Below, in pieces: positions 32,534 through 41,486 of a DNA stretch of 64,000 nucleotides. The translations under genes were made by a program, and so were the position numbers. Position 1 is the first letter of the stretch. Every line of letters starts with the position of its first letter. Origin of the DNA: Streptomyces sp. NRRL S-646 (GTDB lineage Bacteria; Actinomycetota; Actinomycetes; Streptomycetales; Streptomycetaceae); the NCBI RefSeq assembly GCF_000720765.1, contig NZ_JODC01000018.1, positions 139,420-203,419 on the forward strand, given 5' to 3'. The notes below the pieces were generated by a model. It was not told the origin of the DNA. It saw only the letters and a list, made by a program, of their open reading frames with translations, and ran no database searches.

Positions 32534-34294
32534 ATGGCCCCGGTCAAGTCCCTCAGCGACGCAGTCAACCAGCACCTCACCGACGCCCTCGCCTCCGCCC
32601 TCCCGGAAGCCGACGGAGTCGACCCGCTGCTGCGCCGAAGCGACCGGGCCGACTTCCAGGCCAACGGCATCCTCGCGCTCGCCAAGAAGGCGAAGGCGAA
32701 TCCGCGGGAGCTGGCGACCCAGGTCGTCTCCCGGATCGCCACCGGTGACGGTCCGATCAAGGACGTCGAGGTCTCCGGCCCCGGCTTCCTGAACATCACG
32801 ATCGCGGACCGTGCGATCACCGAGACGCTCGCGGCGCGTGCCGCCGACGGTGACCGGCTCGGTGTGCCGCTGAAGGAGAACCCGGGCATCACGGTCGTCG
32901 ACTACGCGCAGCCGAACGTGGCGAAGGAGATGCACGTCGGCCATCTGCGCTCGGCGGTGATCGGTGACGCGCTGCGCGGCATGCTCGACTTCACCGGCGA
33001 GCAGACGATCGGCCGGCACCACATCGGCGACTGGGGCACCCAGTTCGGCATGCTCATCCAGTACCTGTTCGAGCACCCCGGCGAGCTGGCCCCGGCGGAG
33101 GACGTCGACGGCGAGCAGGCCATGTCGAACCTGAACCGGGTGTACAAGGCGTCGCGTGCGGTCTTCGACTCCGACGAGGAGTTCAAGGAGCGGGCGCGGA
33201 AGAGGGTCGTGGCCCTGCAGTCCGGCGACAAGGAGACGCTCGAGCTGTGGCAGCAGTTCGTGGACGAGTCGAAGGTCTACTTCTACTCGGTCTTCGAGAA
33301 GCTGGACATGGAGATCCGGGACGACGAGATCGTCGGCGAGTCCGCGTACAACGAGGGCATGCCGGAGACCGCCCGCCTCCTGGAGGAGATGGGGGTCGCG
33401 GAGCGTTCCGAGGGCGCGCTCGTCGTCTTCTTCGACGAGATCCGGGGCAAGGACGACAAGCCGGTCCCGCTGATCGTGCAGAAGGCCGACGGCGGCTTCG
33501 GCTACGCGGCCTCCGACCTGACCGCGATCCGCAACCGTGTCTTCGACCTGCACGCGACGTCGCTGCTGTACGTCGTGGACGTACGCCAGTCGCTGCACTT
33601 CAAGATGGTCTTCGAGACGGCCCGGCGGGCGGGGTGGCTGAAGGACGGCGTCTCCGCGCACAACATGGGCTACGGCACGGTGCTGGGCGCGGACGGCAAG
33701 CCGTTCAAGACGCGTGAGGGCGAGACCGTACGGCTTGAGGACCTGCTGGACGAGGCGGTGCAGCGGGCCGCCGAGGTGGTCCGGGAGAAGGCGCAGGACC
33801 TCACCGAGGACGAGATCCAGGAGCGGGCCGCGCAGGTCGGCATCGGTGCGGTGAAGTACGCGGACCTGTCGACGTCCCCGAACCGGGACTACAAGTTCGA
33901 CCTGGACCAGATGGTGTCGCTGAACGGCGACACGTCGGTGTACCTGCAGTACGCGTACGCCCGTATCCAGTCGATCCTGCGCAAGGCCGGGGAGACTAAG
34001 CCGGCCGCGCACCCGGAGCTGGAACTCGCCCCGGCGGAGCGGGCGCTCGGCCTGCACCTGGACGCGTTCGGTGACACGGTCTTCGAGGCGGCCGCGGAGT
34101 ACGCGCCGCACAAGCTGGCCGCGTACCTGTACCAGCTGGCGTCGCTGTACACGTCGTTCTACGACAAGTGCCCGGTGCTGAAGGCCGAGACGCCCGCGCA
34201 GGTGGCGAACCGTCTGTTCCTGTGCGACGTGACGGCCCGCACCCTGCACCAGGGCATGGCGCTGCTGGGGATCCGGACGCCCGAGCGGCTCTGA
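32534..34294 (+). CDS. argS: Arginyl-tRNA synthetase
   Basis: 586 aa from ATG 32534. Class I synthetase: additional N-terminal tRNA-binding domain (residues 1-110), HIGH-type HVGHLRS in [18 protein letters not shown], and the C-terminal anticodon-binding DALR domain ([38 protein letters not shown]). The canonical KMSKS is replaced by GKPFKTREG (about residue 390), as in most ArgRS. Convergent terminator follows. Confidence 0.97.
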   Translation: MAPVKSLSDAVNQHLTDALASALPEADGVDPLLRRSDRADFQANGILALAKKAKANPRELATQVVSRIATGDGPIKDVEVSGPGFLNITIADRAITETLAARAADGDRLGVPLKENPGITVVDYAQPNVAKEMHVGHLRSAVIGDALRGMLDFTGEQTIGRHHIGDWGTQFGMLIQYLFEHPGELAPAEDVDGEQAMSNLNRVYKASRAVFDSDEEFKERARKRVVALQSGDKETLELWQQFVDESKVYFYSVFEKLDMEIRDDEIVGESAYNEGMPETARLLEEMGVAERSEGALVVFFDEIRGKDDKPVPLIVQKADGGFGYAASDLTAIRNRVFDLHATSLLYVVDVRQSLHFKMVFETARRAGWLKDGVSAHNMGYGTVLGADGKPFKTREGETVRLEDLLDEAVQRAAEVVREKAQDLTEDEIQERAAQVGIGAVKYADLSTSPNRDYKFDLDQMVSLNGDTSVYLQYAYARIQSILRKAGETKPAAHPELELAPAERALGLHLDAFGDTVFEAAAEYAPHKLAAYLYQLASLYTSFYDKCPVLKAETPAQVANRLFLCDVTARTLHQGMALLGIRTPERL

Positions 34295-34317
34295 GGCCCG
34301 TACCGGCCGACGTACCG

Positions 34318-34349
34318 CGGCCCGCCCTCTCCGCGGAGAGGGCGGGCCG
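34318..34349. terminator. Bidirectional terminator
   Basis: cggcccgccctctc (34318-34331) and gagagggcgggccg (34336-34349), perfect 14-base arms and a CGCG loop, between argS and a convergent secreted-protein gene. Confidence 0.88.
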
Positions 34350-34369
34350 TGGTCGTTCGGGCGAGGACG

Positions 34370-34810
34370 TCAGATGCCGTTGGCGAACCGCTTGAACGCG
34401 GCCTTGGTGCCCGATCCGGCGTCCCCGTCGATCTCGCCGGTGTAGCCCCAGGCGTCCTTCAGCAGGCGCTGCAGGGCCTTGATGGTGTTGGGGCCCGGGT
34501 CTCCGTCGATCGTGTCGTTGTAGCCCCAGTACGTGTGCAGGCAGCGCTGGAACGCCTTCCAGCTGTTGGTGCCGAGCTGTCCGTCGATGCCGTCGTTGTA
34601 GCTCCAGTAGGTGTGCAGCCAGTTCTGGACCTTCTTGGCCTCGTCGGAGGTCAGGCCGAAGTTGTGCGTCGCCCGGATGGTGACGGTCTGGGCGCTGGTG
34701 GCCGAGGCCGGCGCGGCGAAGCTGGTGCCCGCGGTGGCCAGGCCGCCGGCGGCGAGTCCGATCACTGCGGCGGCGCTGACGAGTGTCCTGGCCAAGGCGT
34801 TCGATCGCAT
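34370..34810 (-). CDS. Secreted peptidoglycan-binding-like repeat protein
   Basis: 146 aa. The signal peptide is obvious (MRSNALARTLVSAAAVIGLA...SFA-AP). The mature part has three tandem repeats: WLHTYWSYNDGIDGQLGTNS, CLHTYWGYNDTIDGDPGPNT and LLKDAWGYTGEIDGDAGSGT, each with the xIDGxxGxxT signature of PGBD_1 domains but on a shortened helix. Likely binds cell wall. It is divergent from two membrane HTH proteins, one of which has a related extracellular domain. Confidence 0.85.
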   Translation of the reverse strand: MRSNALARTLVSAAAVIGLAAGGLATAGTSFAAPASATSAQTVTIRATHNFGLTSDEAKKVQNWLHTYWSYNDGIDGQLGTNSWKAFQRCLHTYWGYNDTIDGDPGPNTIKALQRLLKDAWGYTGEIDGDAGSGTKAAFKRFANGI

Positions 34811-35110
34811 TCGTGTCCCTCTCGGGTCGTGGTGTGTGGTGCCGGGACGAGAGTGCGGGGAGGGCGGCGAGGGCCGCCACGGTTGCCGCGGAAGTGACGT
34901 CCTCGTGGGATGTCCCGCCCGTTGACCTGCGGGGACTCGTGGTGGGGCGACGGTGCAGAGGGACGGCCGGCGGCGGGTGGTGGCCGATTGGGTATGGGTG
35001 CAGGCCGCAGGTTCCGGTGCAGTCCTGTGGATGCTGGTGCAGAATGCGGCACGGGGTACAGGGGCCACTGACCACGGCCGCTGTTCATGAACGCGTGGGG
35101 GGACCACACC
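34811..35110. other. Divergent gap, envelope module
   Basis: 300 bp between the secreted repeat protein and the HTH-membrane pair. It must hold both promoters; no clear consensus hexamers or operator palindromes were identified. Confidence 0.4.
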
Positions 35111-35899
35111 ATGTCGCGTTGGAAAGCGCTGCCCGCAGAACTCGATCCGCGTGTACGGCAGTTACTGGTGCGTCTACGCCGGCTGAAGGACCACAGCGGG
35201 CTGAGCGTACGTCAGCTGGCGGCGCGCACGGGGTACAGCCCCAAGTCGTGGGAGCGGTATCTGGGCGGCCGTTCGCTGCCGCCGCGGGAGGCCGTGGAGG
35301 CGCTGGCCCTGGTCGGCGGCGACGACCCGACCCGGCTGCTCGCTCTGCACGAAGTCGCCGCCGAGGCCTGGGGGAACCCGCGCGGCGGAACTCCCGAACC
35401 GGAGACGGCAGTCATGGAGACCGCCGTACCGGAGGCGGAGATCCTGTCGGCGGAGCCCGGCGGCGGGAGCGCGCGGTCGTTGCGCTTCGCGATCGTGGCG
35501 GGGGCGGTGGCCCTGGTGCTGGCGATGTCGTCGGCGGTGCTGGTGACCTGGCGGCTCATGGACCACGGCGGCGGCACCGCGGACCGGACGACGACGACCA
35601 CGGTCACCTTGACGGCGGGAACGTCGGCGCCCGCGTACAGCTGCCGTCTGGAGCAGGTCGACGGCCGCTGGTACGCGGGCAACAGCCGTACGCGGAACGC
35701 CACGGTGGGGTACGGCGACTCCGGGCCGGCGGTGGCCGAGGTGCAGTGTCTGCTGCGCCGGGCGGGTATCTCGCCGGGCGGCATCGACGGCATGTTCGGC
35801 CCGCTGACGCAGGGCGCGGTCAAGGCGTTCCAGAAGCAGGCGCGGCTCGACGTGGACGGTGTCGTCGGCCCGCACACCTGGAAGGCCCTGCGGGGATGA
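35111..35899 (+). CDS. HTH-transmembrane protein with extracellular peptidoglycan-binding domain
   Basis: 262 aa, ATG 35111 after GGGGGGA. Residues 10-60 form an XRE-like HTH (HSGLSVRQLAARTGYSPKSWERYLGGRSLP). One membrane span lies at about 123-145 (FAIVAGAVALVLAMSSAVLVTW). A Thr-rich linker follows, then a PGBD_1 domain (SGPAVAEVQCLLRRAGISPG...IDGMFGPLTQGAVKAFQ...GVVGPHTW). The order puts the DNA-binding part inside and the wall-binding part outside, like a one-component membrane sensor. Overlaps the next gene by ATGA. Confidence 0.88.
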   Translation: MSRWKALPAELDPRVRQLLVRLRRLKDHSGLSVRQLAARTGYSPKSWERYLGGRSLPPREAVEALALVGGDDPTRLLALHEVAAEAWGNPRGGTPEPETAVMETAVPEAEILSAEPGGGSARSLRFAIVAGAVALVLAMSSAVLVTWRLMDHGGGTADRTTTTTVTLTAGTSAPAYSCRLEQVDGRWYAGNSRTRNATVGYGDSGPAVAEVQCLLRRAGISPGGIDGMFGPLTQGAVKAFQKQARLDVDGVVGPHTWKALRG

Positions 35900-36732
35900 C
35901 CCCGGAACAGACCCGACTGGCCGCCGCGCTACGGGAGTTGAGGGCCCGCACCGGTCTGAGCCTGGCGGCCCTCGCGGCGAAGACGGCGTTCAGCAAGTCG
36001 TCCTGGGAGCGCTACCTCAACGGCAGGACACTGCCGCCGCGCACGGCGGTGCAGGAGCTGTGCCGACTGGCCGGCGAACCGGACGGCCGGTGTCTGGCGC
36101 TGTGGGAGATCGCGGAGTCGGAGTGGAGCGGGCGGGCGACGGAGGCGGGCCGGGCGGATACGCCGGAGCAGGCGTCGTCGCCGGCCGCGGATCCGTTGCC
36201 GCGTCCGCCTGAGGCTCCGGCGGAGACCGCGCAGGGCGGTGGTCATCGGGGTGCGGTGACCGTGGCGGTGCTCGCGTCGGTGTGTGCCGTGGCCCTCGGC
36301 GGCGTGGCGGTGGCGCTGCTCCTGCTGCCACGCCACAGCGACGGACCCCGCACGGCCGCCGCGACCGCCTCCGCTCCCGGGCCGCACTGCCGGGCTTCGT
36401 CCTGCGAGGGCAAGAGCCCGATCGACATGTACTGCGCGGCCACACCGGACACCGTCGCCACGCATCACACGGCCGCCGGAGCCTGGCTGGAGGTCCGCTA
36501 CAGCAAGGAGTGCGGGACGAGTTGGGCACGGATGTGGGGCACGCGGGTCGGCGACCGTCTCGAGCTGACGGCAGGCGGCCGGGACCGCCGCGCCGAGGTC
36601 GAGAACGCCGTCGACGCGGACAACTTCGTCTACACCCCGATGACGGTGACCCGTCCGGGAACCGTGCTCCGAACCTGTTTCCGTCCGGCAGAGGGCGGTA
36701 AGGAGGAGTGCTTCGACTCCGTTTCGCGGTGA
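35896..36732 (+). CDS. HTH-transmembrane protein with DUF2690 extracellular domain
   Basis: 278 aa, ATG overlapping the upstream stop by 4 bases. HTH (TGLSLAALAAKTAFSKSSWERYLNGRTLP, about 18-46) closely resembles that of the preceding protein. The span is at about 117-139 (AVTVAVLASVCAVALGGVAVALLLL). The outer part is DUF2690 (CRASSCEGKSPIDMYCAATP, EVRYSKECGTSWARMWG) with at least four cysteines. The coupled pair probably acts together; a heterodimer is possible given the shared HTH. Confidence 0.88.
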   Translation: MTPEQTRLAAALRELRARTGLSLAALAAKTAFSKSSWERYLNGRTLPPRTAVQELCRLAGEPDGRCLALWEIAESEWSGRATEAGRADTPEQASSPAADPLPRPPEAPAETAQGGGHRGAVTVAVLASVCAVALGGVAVALLLLPRHSDGPRTAAATASAPGPHCRASSCEGKSPIDMYCAATPDTVATHHTAAGAWLEVRYSKECGTSWARMWGTRVGDRLELTAGGRDRRAEVENAVDADNFVYTPMTVTRPGTVLRTCFRPAEGGKEECFDSVSR

Positions 36733-36860
36733 CGGTGAGTTCGGGCACCTGCTCAGGCGGGCTCCTGGGGATCCTGCTGCTCCCTTTCACCACGGCTCGG
36801 CCCCGAGCCATGCTCCGTACAGGCCGGCCGTGGCGACGACGACGATCGCCTGGGCCGCCT

Positions 36861-37721
36861 TCACCGCCGCGAGGTGACCACCGCCAGCGTCGCGTAGGGC
36901 ATCGTGACGGTGCCCCCACGCGTGTCGATGGCGGAGCCCACCGCGCGCAGGATCTCGGCGAGTTGGTCGGGCCGGAGGCGGGTGAAGGCGCCCTGTGTGG
37001 GAAGGACGTCCAGCCAGGCGTCCCGGGTGTACGTGAACTCCCAGTCGTACCGCCAGAGTTCGGGCTCGCCGAACGCGCCGTCCGCCGCCCGGATCGCGTC
37101 CGAGGCCCTGGCCAGGAAGACCTGGTAGCCGTCGACCATGGACCGCGTCAGGGCCGCCCGGAAGTCGAACGGCGCGTCGGGCATGACGCGTTCGGCGGCG
37201 TCGGCGACCGCTTCCGCGAGGTCGGGCGGGGTCTCGGCGACGTTCCAGAAGGGGACCAGCAGACCGCCCGGCCGCAGCGCCTGCGCCGCCTTGGCCGCGC
37301 CCGCGGCGAGGTCGATCCAGTGCCAGGCGGTTCCGGCGGCGACGACGTCGAAGCGCCGCTCCCCCGGCTCCCAGTCCTCGAACTTCGCGACGTCCGTGTC
37401 CGTACCGAGCCGTCGAGCCAACTCGGCCATACGTGCGTCGGGTTCGACGCCGTGGACCTTGCAGCCGGCCGCCTGGAACTGCCGGGCGGCGATGCCGGTG
37501 CCGCAGCCGACGTCGAGGAGGTCGGGTCCGGGGGCGGCCGCGACGATCCGCTGGATCAGGGCGTCGGGGTAGCGGGGGCGCGCCCGGTCGTAGCGCTCGG
37601 CGTCCGTGCCGAAGGACTCGGCGATGTCTCGGCGCTGGTGGGGCTCGTTCGGGGACTGGCTTGCGGGCTGACTCGCGGCGGCAGACGGCGAGGAGGACGC
37701 CGAGGACGGTAAAGTGGGCAT
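36861..37721 (-). CDS. Class I SAM-dependent methyltransferase
   Basis: 286 aa from ATG 37721; the first 30 residues are Ser/Ala-rich. The Methyltransf_11 type core has LLDVGCGTGIAARQF (SAM loop, about 66-80), VHGVEPDARMAELAR, and VAAGTAWHWID (motif IV). This subfamily (ubiE-like, AESFGTDAERYDRARPRYP) is common in actinomycetes with unknown substrates. The first of three TGGGC..GCCCA operators overlaps its start, and tetR is divergent, so it is likely repressed by that protein. Confidence 0.88.
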   Translation of the reverse strand: MPTLPSSASSSPSAAASQPASQSPNEPHQRRDIAESFGTDAERYDRARPRYPDALIQRIVAAAPGPDLLDVGCGTGIAARQFQAAGCKVHGVEPDARMAELARRLGTDTDVAKFEDWEPGERRFDVVAAGTAWHWIDLAAGAAKAAQALRPGGLLVPFWNVAETPPDLAEAVADAAERVMPDAPFDFRAALTRSMVDGYQVFLARASDAIRAADGAFGEPELWRYDWEFTYTRDAWLDVLPTQGAFTRLRPDQLAEILRAVGSAIDTRGGTVTMPYATLAVVTSRR

Positions 37722-37771
37722 GCGCCCACTATGGGTGGGCGCGCGCCCACTCGTCAATGGGCATGCGCCCA
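37713..37771. promoter_or_regulatory. Triple TetR operator
   Basis: AGTGGGC-ATGC-GCCCACT (37713-37730), GTGGGCGCGCGCCCAC (37735-37750, perfect palindrome) and TGGGC-ATGC-GCCCA (37758-37771) repeat the same box at about 21-bp intervals in the divergent methyltransferase/tetR gap. Confidence 0.8.
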
Positions 37772-37794
37772 CTCGTGCCGGGACAGGAGGCGGT

Positions 37795-38382
37795 ATGCCG
37801 ACAGGTGTGGCCATCCGCGACCCACGCCAACAGCTCTTCGACGCCGCCGAGCGCATCCTGCTGCGCGCCGGTCCGAGCGCCCTGACGAGCAGGGCGGTGA
37901 CGACGGAGGCGGGCTGCGCGAAAGGGGTTCTGCACCGGCACTTCGCGGACTTCGACGCGTTCCTGGCGGAGCTGGTGCTGGACCGTATCCGCCGGCTGGC
38001 GGACCTGGACGGGGCCCTGCGTGAGGCCGCCGGGACGGGCACGGTCGTCGGCAACCTGACCGGCACGCTGACGGACCTGTTCGACGCGGTGGCGATCGCC
38101 GTCGTGGGCCTGGTCATCACCCGGGACGAACTCCGTGCCCGGCTGCGCGCGGCGGGTTCCAGCGGCATCCCGCTCATGACGGAGGCGTCGGCGATGCTCA
38201 CGGGCTATCTCGCCGCCGAGCGCGACCTGGGCCGTATCGCGGTGGACGCGGACGTGGACATCCTCGCCGCCACCCTGCTGGGCGCCGCACACCTCCTGTT
38301 CGCCGACCGGGAGGCGGGGCCGCCGGACGCGGCGGCGGTGCGCAGAACGGTGGCGACCGTCGTCGCTGGGGCCGTGCGGTGA
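37795..38382 (+). CDS. TetR-family regulator
   Basis: 195 aa from ATG 37795 (CAGGAGGCGG upstream). N-terminal HTH: LFDAAERILLRAGPSALTSR, AVTTEAGCAKGVLHRHFADF (about 15-55). The C-terminal helical domain (57-195) would bind a ligand and dimerise. Divergent to a methyltransferase gene with three matching palindromes in between; very probably represses both. Confidence 0.93.
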   Translation: MPTGVAIRDPRQQLFDAAERILLRAGPSALTSRAVTTEAGCAKGVLHRHFADFDAFLAELVLDRIRRLADLDGALREAAGTGTVVGNLTGTLTDLFDAVAIAVVGLVITRDELRARLRAAGSSGIPLMTEASAMLTGYLAAERDLGRIAVDADVDILAATLLGAAHLLFADREAGPPDAAAVRRTVATVVAGAVR

Positions 38383-38397
38383 CGGCTGCCCGCGGCA

Positions 38398-38420
38398 TTG
38401 TCAGTGGCGGCCCCTACAGT
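38398..38420 (+). promoter_or_regulatory. RecA-independent DNA-damage type promoter (PafBC-like), leaderless
   Basis: TTGTCAGTG (38398-38406), 8 bases, TACAGT (38415-38420), then ATG after 7 bases. It has exactly the same layout as at 18269-18291 and fits the RecA_NDp consensus. Confidence 0.65.
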
Positions 38421-38427
38421 CGATGAC

Positions 38428-39204
38428 ATGGCGACTCTTCCCAACCCCCTGCCACGTCTCGCGTCCCTCGGCCTCGACCTCCCGCCGGGCGCGCTGGTCG
38501 ACGCCACGGACGACGGGCCGTGGCACGAGCCGTTGCTGTGGCTGGCCGACGGACAGGCGGCGCCCGGTGCCCGGGCCGCGCTCCAGCAGACGGCACCGGC
38601 CGCCGGGCTGCTCCCGTTGGTCCTTGATGTCGGTGCCGGTCACGGCGGGCCGGAGCAGTGGGAGTTGATGCCCGGCAAGACCTCCTATCCCGGGGATCAC
38701 GACGCCGAGGAGGTGCTGGAGGAGCTCTGGGCCGAGTGCGCGGAGGACGGCGCCGACTGGCCCGGCCTGGCCGCCGCCCAACCCGTGGCCGCCGACGCGG
38801 ACCCCGAGTCCGTCGCCTCCGCCGTCGTGGACTCCCTCCTCGACGGTGGGGGTCCCCTCAAGGAGCCCCGTCTCGCCCTCGTCCCGGCCCGCCGCAGCGC
38901 CGACATACCCGCGGCGATCGGCTGGACGGGTCCGGCGAACCACGAAGGCGACACCGCGCGGCTGTGCTCCGTACTCCGCTCCTGGGAGGAGCGCTTCGGC
39001 ATACGCGTCGTGGCGCTCGGCTTCGACCAGCTGACGGTGTCCGTCGCCGCCCCGCCCACCACCCTCGCCGAGGCGGAGGCCGTCGCCGCCGAGCACTTCG
39101 CGTTCTGCCCTGACAACCTCCTGCAGGGCGCGGACACCACCCTGGCCGCGTATGCCGAGCATCAGCTGCTCAACCAGCCGGCCTGGCACTTCTGGTGGGA
39201 CTGA
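38428..39204 (+). CDS. DUF4253 protein
   Basis: 258 aa, start ATG 38428, apparently leaderless. The C-terminal 120 residues have the DUF4253 pattern: ALVPARRSADIPAAIGWTG, ARLCSVLRSWEERFGIRVV, HFAFCPDNLLQG and the end NQPAWHFWWD with clustered Trp. Biochemical function not known. A promoter with a DNA-damage consensus points to a damage-response role. Confidence 0.88.
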   Translation: MATLPNPLPRLASLGLDLPPGALVDATDDGPWHEPLLWLADGQAAPGARAALQQTAPAAGLLPLVLDVGAGHGGPEQWELMPGKTSYPGDHDAEEVLEELWAECAEDGADWPGLAAAQPVAADADPESVASAVVDSLLDGGGPLKEPRLALVPARRSADIPAAIGWTGPANHEGDTARLCSVLRSWEERFGIRVVALGFDQLTVSVAAPPTTLAEAEAVAAEHFAFCPDNLLQGADTTLAAYAEHQLLNQPAWHFWWD

Positions 39205-39280
39205 CGGTCCGCCGCATGCAGACGCCGCGGCCGGTCCGGTGGTGGGCGCACCGGTCTCGACCGCGGCGTAGGGGCTGTCT

Positions 39281-39343
39281 TCAGACGCCGAGGACGTGGT
39301 GAAGGAGGACAGCCACACCGGTGAGCAGAGCAGCGACGACCAT
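39281..39343 (-). CDS. 20-aa hydrophobic microprotein
   Basis: ATG 39343 follows CGGAGGTCTCAA, an excellent ribosome binding site. The product is almost wholly hydrophobic (MVVAALLTGVAVLL, then HHVLGV), like bacterial small transmembrane peptides. No gene overlaps it. Only the Shine-Dalgarno and composition support it. Confidence 0.45.
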   Translation of the reverse strand: MVVAALLTGVAVLLHHVLGV

Positions 39344-39421
39344 TTGAGACCTCCGTGTACGAAATGTGATGTTTCTGCCGTTCTCGATAACGTCACATTC
39401 CCACCGGCGTTACGGGCCTGA

Positions 39422-40624
39422 TCAAAACAGGGCAAGCCCCTCCCCCAGCCTCCTGAGCCCCTCCCGGATCTCTTCCGGCGTCTGCGTCACAAAGCACAGC
39501 CGCAGGGTGGCGCGGTCGGGCTCGCCGGCGTAGAAGGGTGCGCCGGGGACGTACGCCACGTCGTGCCGCACCACCTGCGGAAGCAGCGCGGTGGTGTCGT
39601 ACGGCTCCGGGAGGCGGGCCCAGAGGAACATGCCGCCCTCTGGCCGGGTCCAGACCGAGCCGTCGGGAAGTGCCTCGGCCAGCCCTGCGAGCATGACGTC
39701 CCGCCGTTCGCGGTAGACGCCCGCGACCCGCGCCACATGCGCGTCCAGGTCACGGTCCGCCAAGTACCGTGCCGCCGCAAGCTGGTTGAGGGTCGGGGTG
39801 TGCAGGTCGGCGGCCTGCTTGGCGACGACACAGGCGCGCCGCAGCTCCCCGGGCGCCCGCAGCCAGCCGAGCCTGAGGCCCGGCGCCATGACCTTGGAGA
39901 AGGAGCCGAGCAGCACGGTCCGGTCCGCCGCCTCCTCGTACGAGGCGATCCACGGCACCCGCTCGCCCTCGAAGCGGAGTTCGCCGTAGGGGTCGTCCTC
40001 GACGATCCACAGCCCCCGGCGGGCGGCCACGGCTGCGACGGCCGCCCGGCGGTCGGCCGGCATGGTGCGGCCGGTCGGGTTCTGGAACGTCGGCACGGTG
40101 TACAGCAGCTTGGGCCGCTCCCGCACCACCAGTTCCTCCAGGGCCACGGGGTCGACGCCGTCGCCGTCTCCTGGCACGGCCACCACCCGCGCGCCCGCGA
40201 ACGCGAAGACCTGAAGTGCCGCCAGATAACAGGGACTTTCGACGAGGACGGCGTCCCCGGGCTCCAGCAGCGCCGTGGCCAGCAGGGACAGCGCCTGCTG
40301 AGAGCCCGTGGTGACCAGGATGTCGTCGGCGTCCGTGGGCAGCCCGCGGGCCGCCGTCCGGGCGGCGAGTGCACCCCGCAGCGCCGGTTCGCCCTCCGTC
40401 GTGGAGTACTGCAGGGCCTGCGCGGACGCCCCGGCGAGCACCGATCCGAAGGCCTCCGCGACCCCCTGCGCGTCGAACAGCTCGGGCGCCGGCAGCCCGC
40501 CCGCGAAGTTGATCACCTCGGGGCGGGCGGTGACGGCAAGGATGTCCCGTACCGGCGAACCGCCGATCGACCGGGCCCGCGCGGCCGGCGGCGGGACGGG
40601 GGCAAAGGCGGGTGCGACGGTCAT
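39422..40624 (-). CDS. PLP-dependent aminotransferase, class I/II
   Basis: 400 aa. Fold-type I aminotransferase resembling the 2-aminoadipate/valine-pyruvate group: FAGGLPAPELF near the N-terminus, TTGSQQALSLLATALLEPGD, NPTGRTMP, VEDDPYGELRF and the PLP lysine in LLGSFSKVMAPGLRLGW (about 234-250). The MocR-type HTH is absent. Its amino donor cannot be read. Confidence 0.9.
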   Translation of the reverse strand: MTVAPAFAPVPPPAARARSIGGSPVRDILAVTARPEVINFAGGLPAPELFDAQGVAEAFGSVLAGASAQALQYSTTEGEPALRGALAARTAARGLPTDADDILVTTGSQQALSLLATALLEPGDAVLVESPCYLAALQVFAFAGARVVAVPGDGDGVDPVALEELVVRERPKLLYTVPTFQNPTGRTMPADRRAAVAAVAARRGLWIVEDDPYGELRFEGERVPWIASYEEAADRTVLLGSFSKVMAPGLRLGWLRAPGELRRACVVAKQAADLHTPTLNQLAAARYLADRDLDAHVARVAGVYRERRDVMLAGLAEALPDGSVWTRPEGGMFLWARLPEPYDTTALLPQVVRHDVAYVPGAPFYAGEPDRATLRLCFVTQTPEEIREGLRRLGEGLALF

Positions 40625-40726
40625 GGCACGGCTCCTTCGACTGCGGTGACGGCGGCTCGTGACCGCAGCCTAGGGATGTACGTGCTGTCTACAAGCAGGT
40701 TTCCGCGATACGGACGAACCGCTCCT

Positions 40727-40741
40727 CAGGCCTTCGGCCTG
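40727..40741. terminator. Short hairpin
   Basis: CAGGCC-TTC-GGCCTG, directly beyond the stop of the methyltransferase remnant. Confidence 0.4.
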
Positions 40742-40745
40742 CCGC

Positions 40746-40994
40746 TCAGGCCTTGTTGCCGATCGCCGCGTACACGTTGATGTCGGCGTCCGTGACGTCG
40801 TTGATGTCGGCGTACCGCACCTTCTCGATGTCCTCGAGCACCGCCAGGCAGGAGGCGTCCGGCTGCTCGGGCACGGGAGCGGCGTGGTCGGCGCGCCAGT
40901 GATGCACCGGGACCACCCCCGGATCCGCCGGCTCCAGCGCGCTCTCCGCGAAGAAGCGCTCGACCTCCGCCCGGGAGCGCAGCACGAAGGGTTG
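40746..40994 (-). pseudogene. C-terminal remnant of a DUF574-type methyltransferase
   Basis: The last 82 codons read QPFVLRSRAEVERFFAESAL, EPADPGVVPVHHWRAD and end VYAAIGNKA, as at the C-terminus of Streptomyces SAM-dependent DUF574 methyltransferases. The whole N-terminal Rossmann fold is missing, and upstream codons do not resemble the family. A relic left by deletion. Confidence 0.65.
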
Positions 40995-41195
40995 CCGTTG
41001 CCCGCACCGTGGCCTCACAGGTCCCGGACTCCCGACGCGTCCCGTATCGAACCCATGGGACGTGACATCCCTGCAGGTCAGAGGCCATTCCCTGGCTTCG
41101 GCGTCCCGAATCGCCAGCAGACTGTGGCGCGCGCGGCCGATCACCGCTCAGGCTGGAATCCCCCAGCCCACCGCCCACGGAAGGCACGTACCACC

Positions 41196-41486
41196 ATGCC
41201 CGCCCGAGCCCCTCGCACCCGTCTCCTCGCCGCCACCGCCCTGGTACTCGCCGCGTTCGCGCTGACGGGATGCAGGGACGGGGAGGGCCTTCAGGACGAG
41301 GGCCCGGCAAGGAACCACTCCCTGCACGCTCCCGCCGGGCACGCTCCCGCCGAACGGAACGCGAAGAGGCCGCCCGGTCGTGAACCGGGCGGCCTCGATG
41401 CTCAGAGGATCAGGCGTGGGCCACAGCCGCTTCCTTCGGGTTCGGGCCGTACTTGTTCTCGCCCGGCTGGCTGTCGGAGCAGCTGA
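41196..41486 (+). pseudogene. N-terminal remnant of a lipoprotein
   Basis: The frame from ATG 41196 starts MPARAPRTRLLAATALVLAA with lipobox ALTGC and continues DGEGLQDEGPA, like the start of Streptomyces DUF4232-type lipoproteins. Soon the frame runs through the terminator of the convergent DUF805 gene and loses any family likeness. It appears truncated; the first 40 codons only may be genuine. Confidence 0.5.
41367..41397 (-). terminator. Terminator of the DUF805 gene
   Basis: gaggccgcccggt (41367-41379) and accgggcggcctc (41385-41397), perfect 13-base arms, 12 bases past the stop at 41410. Confidence 0.85.
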
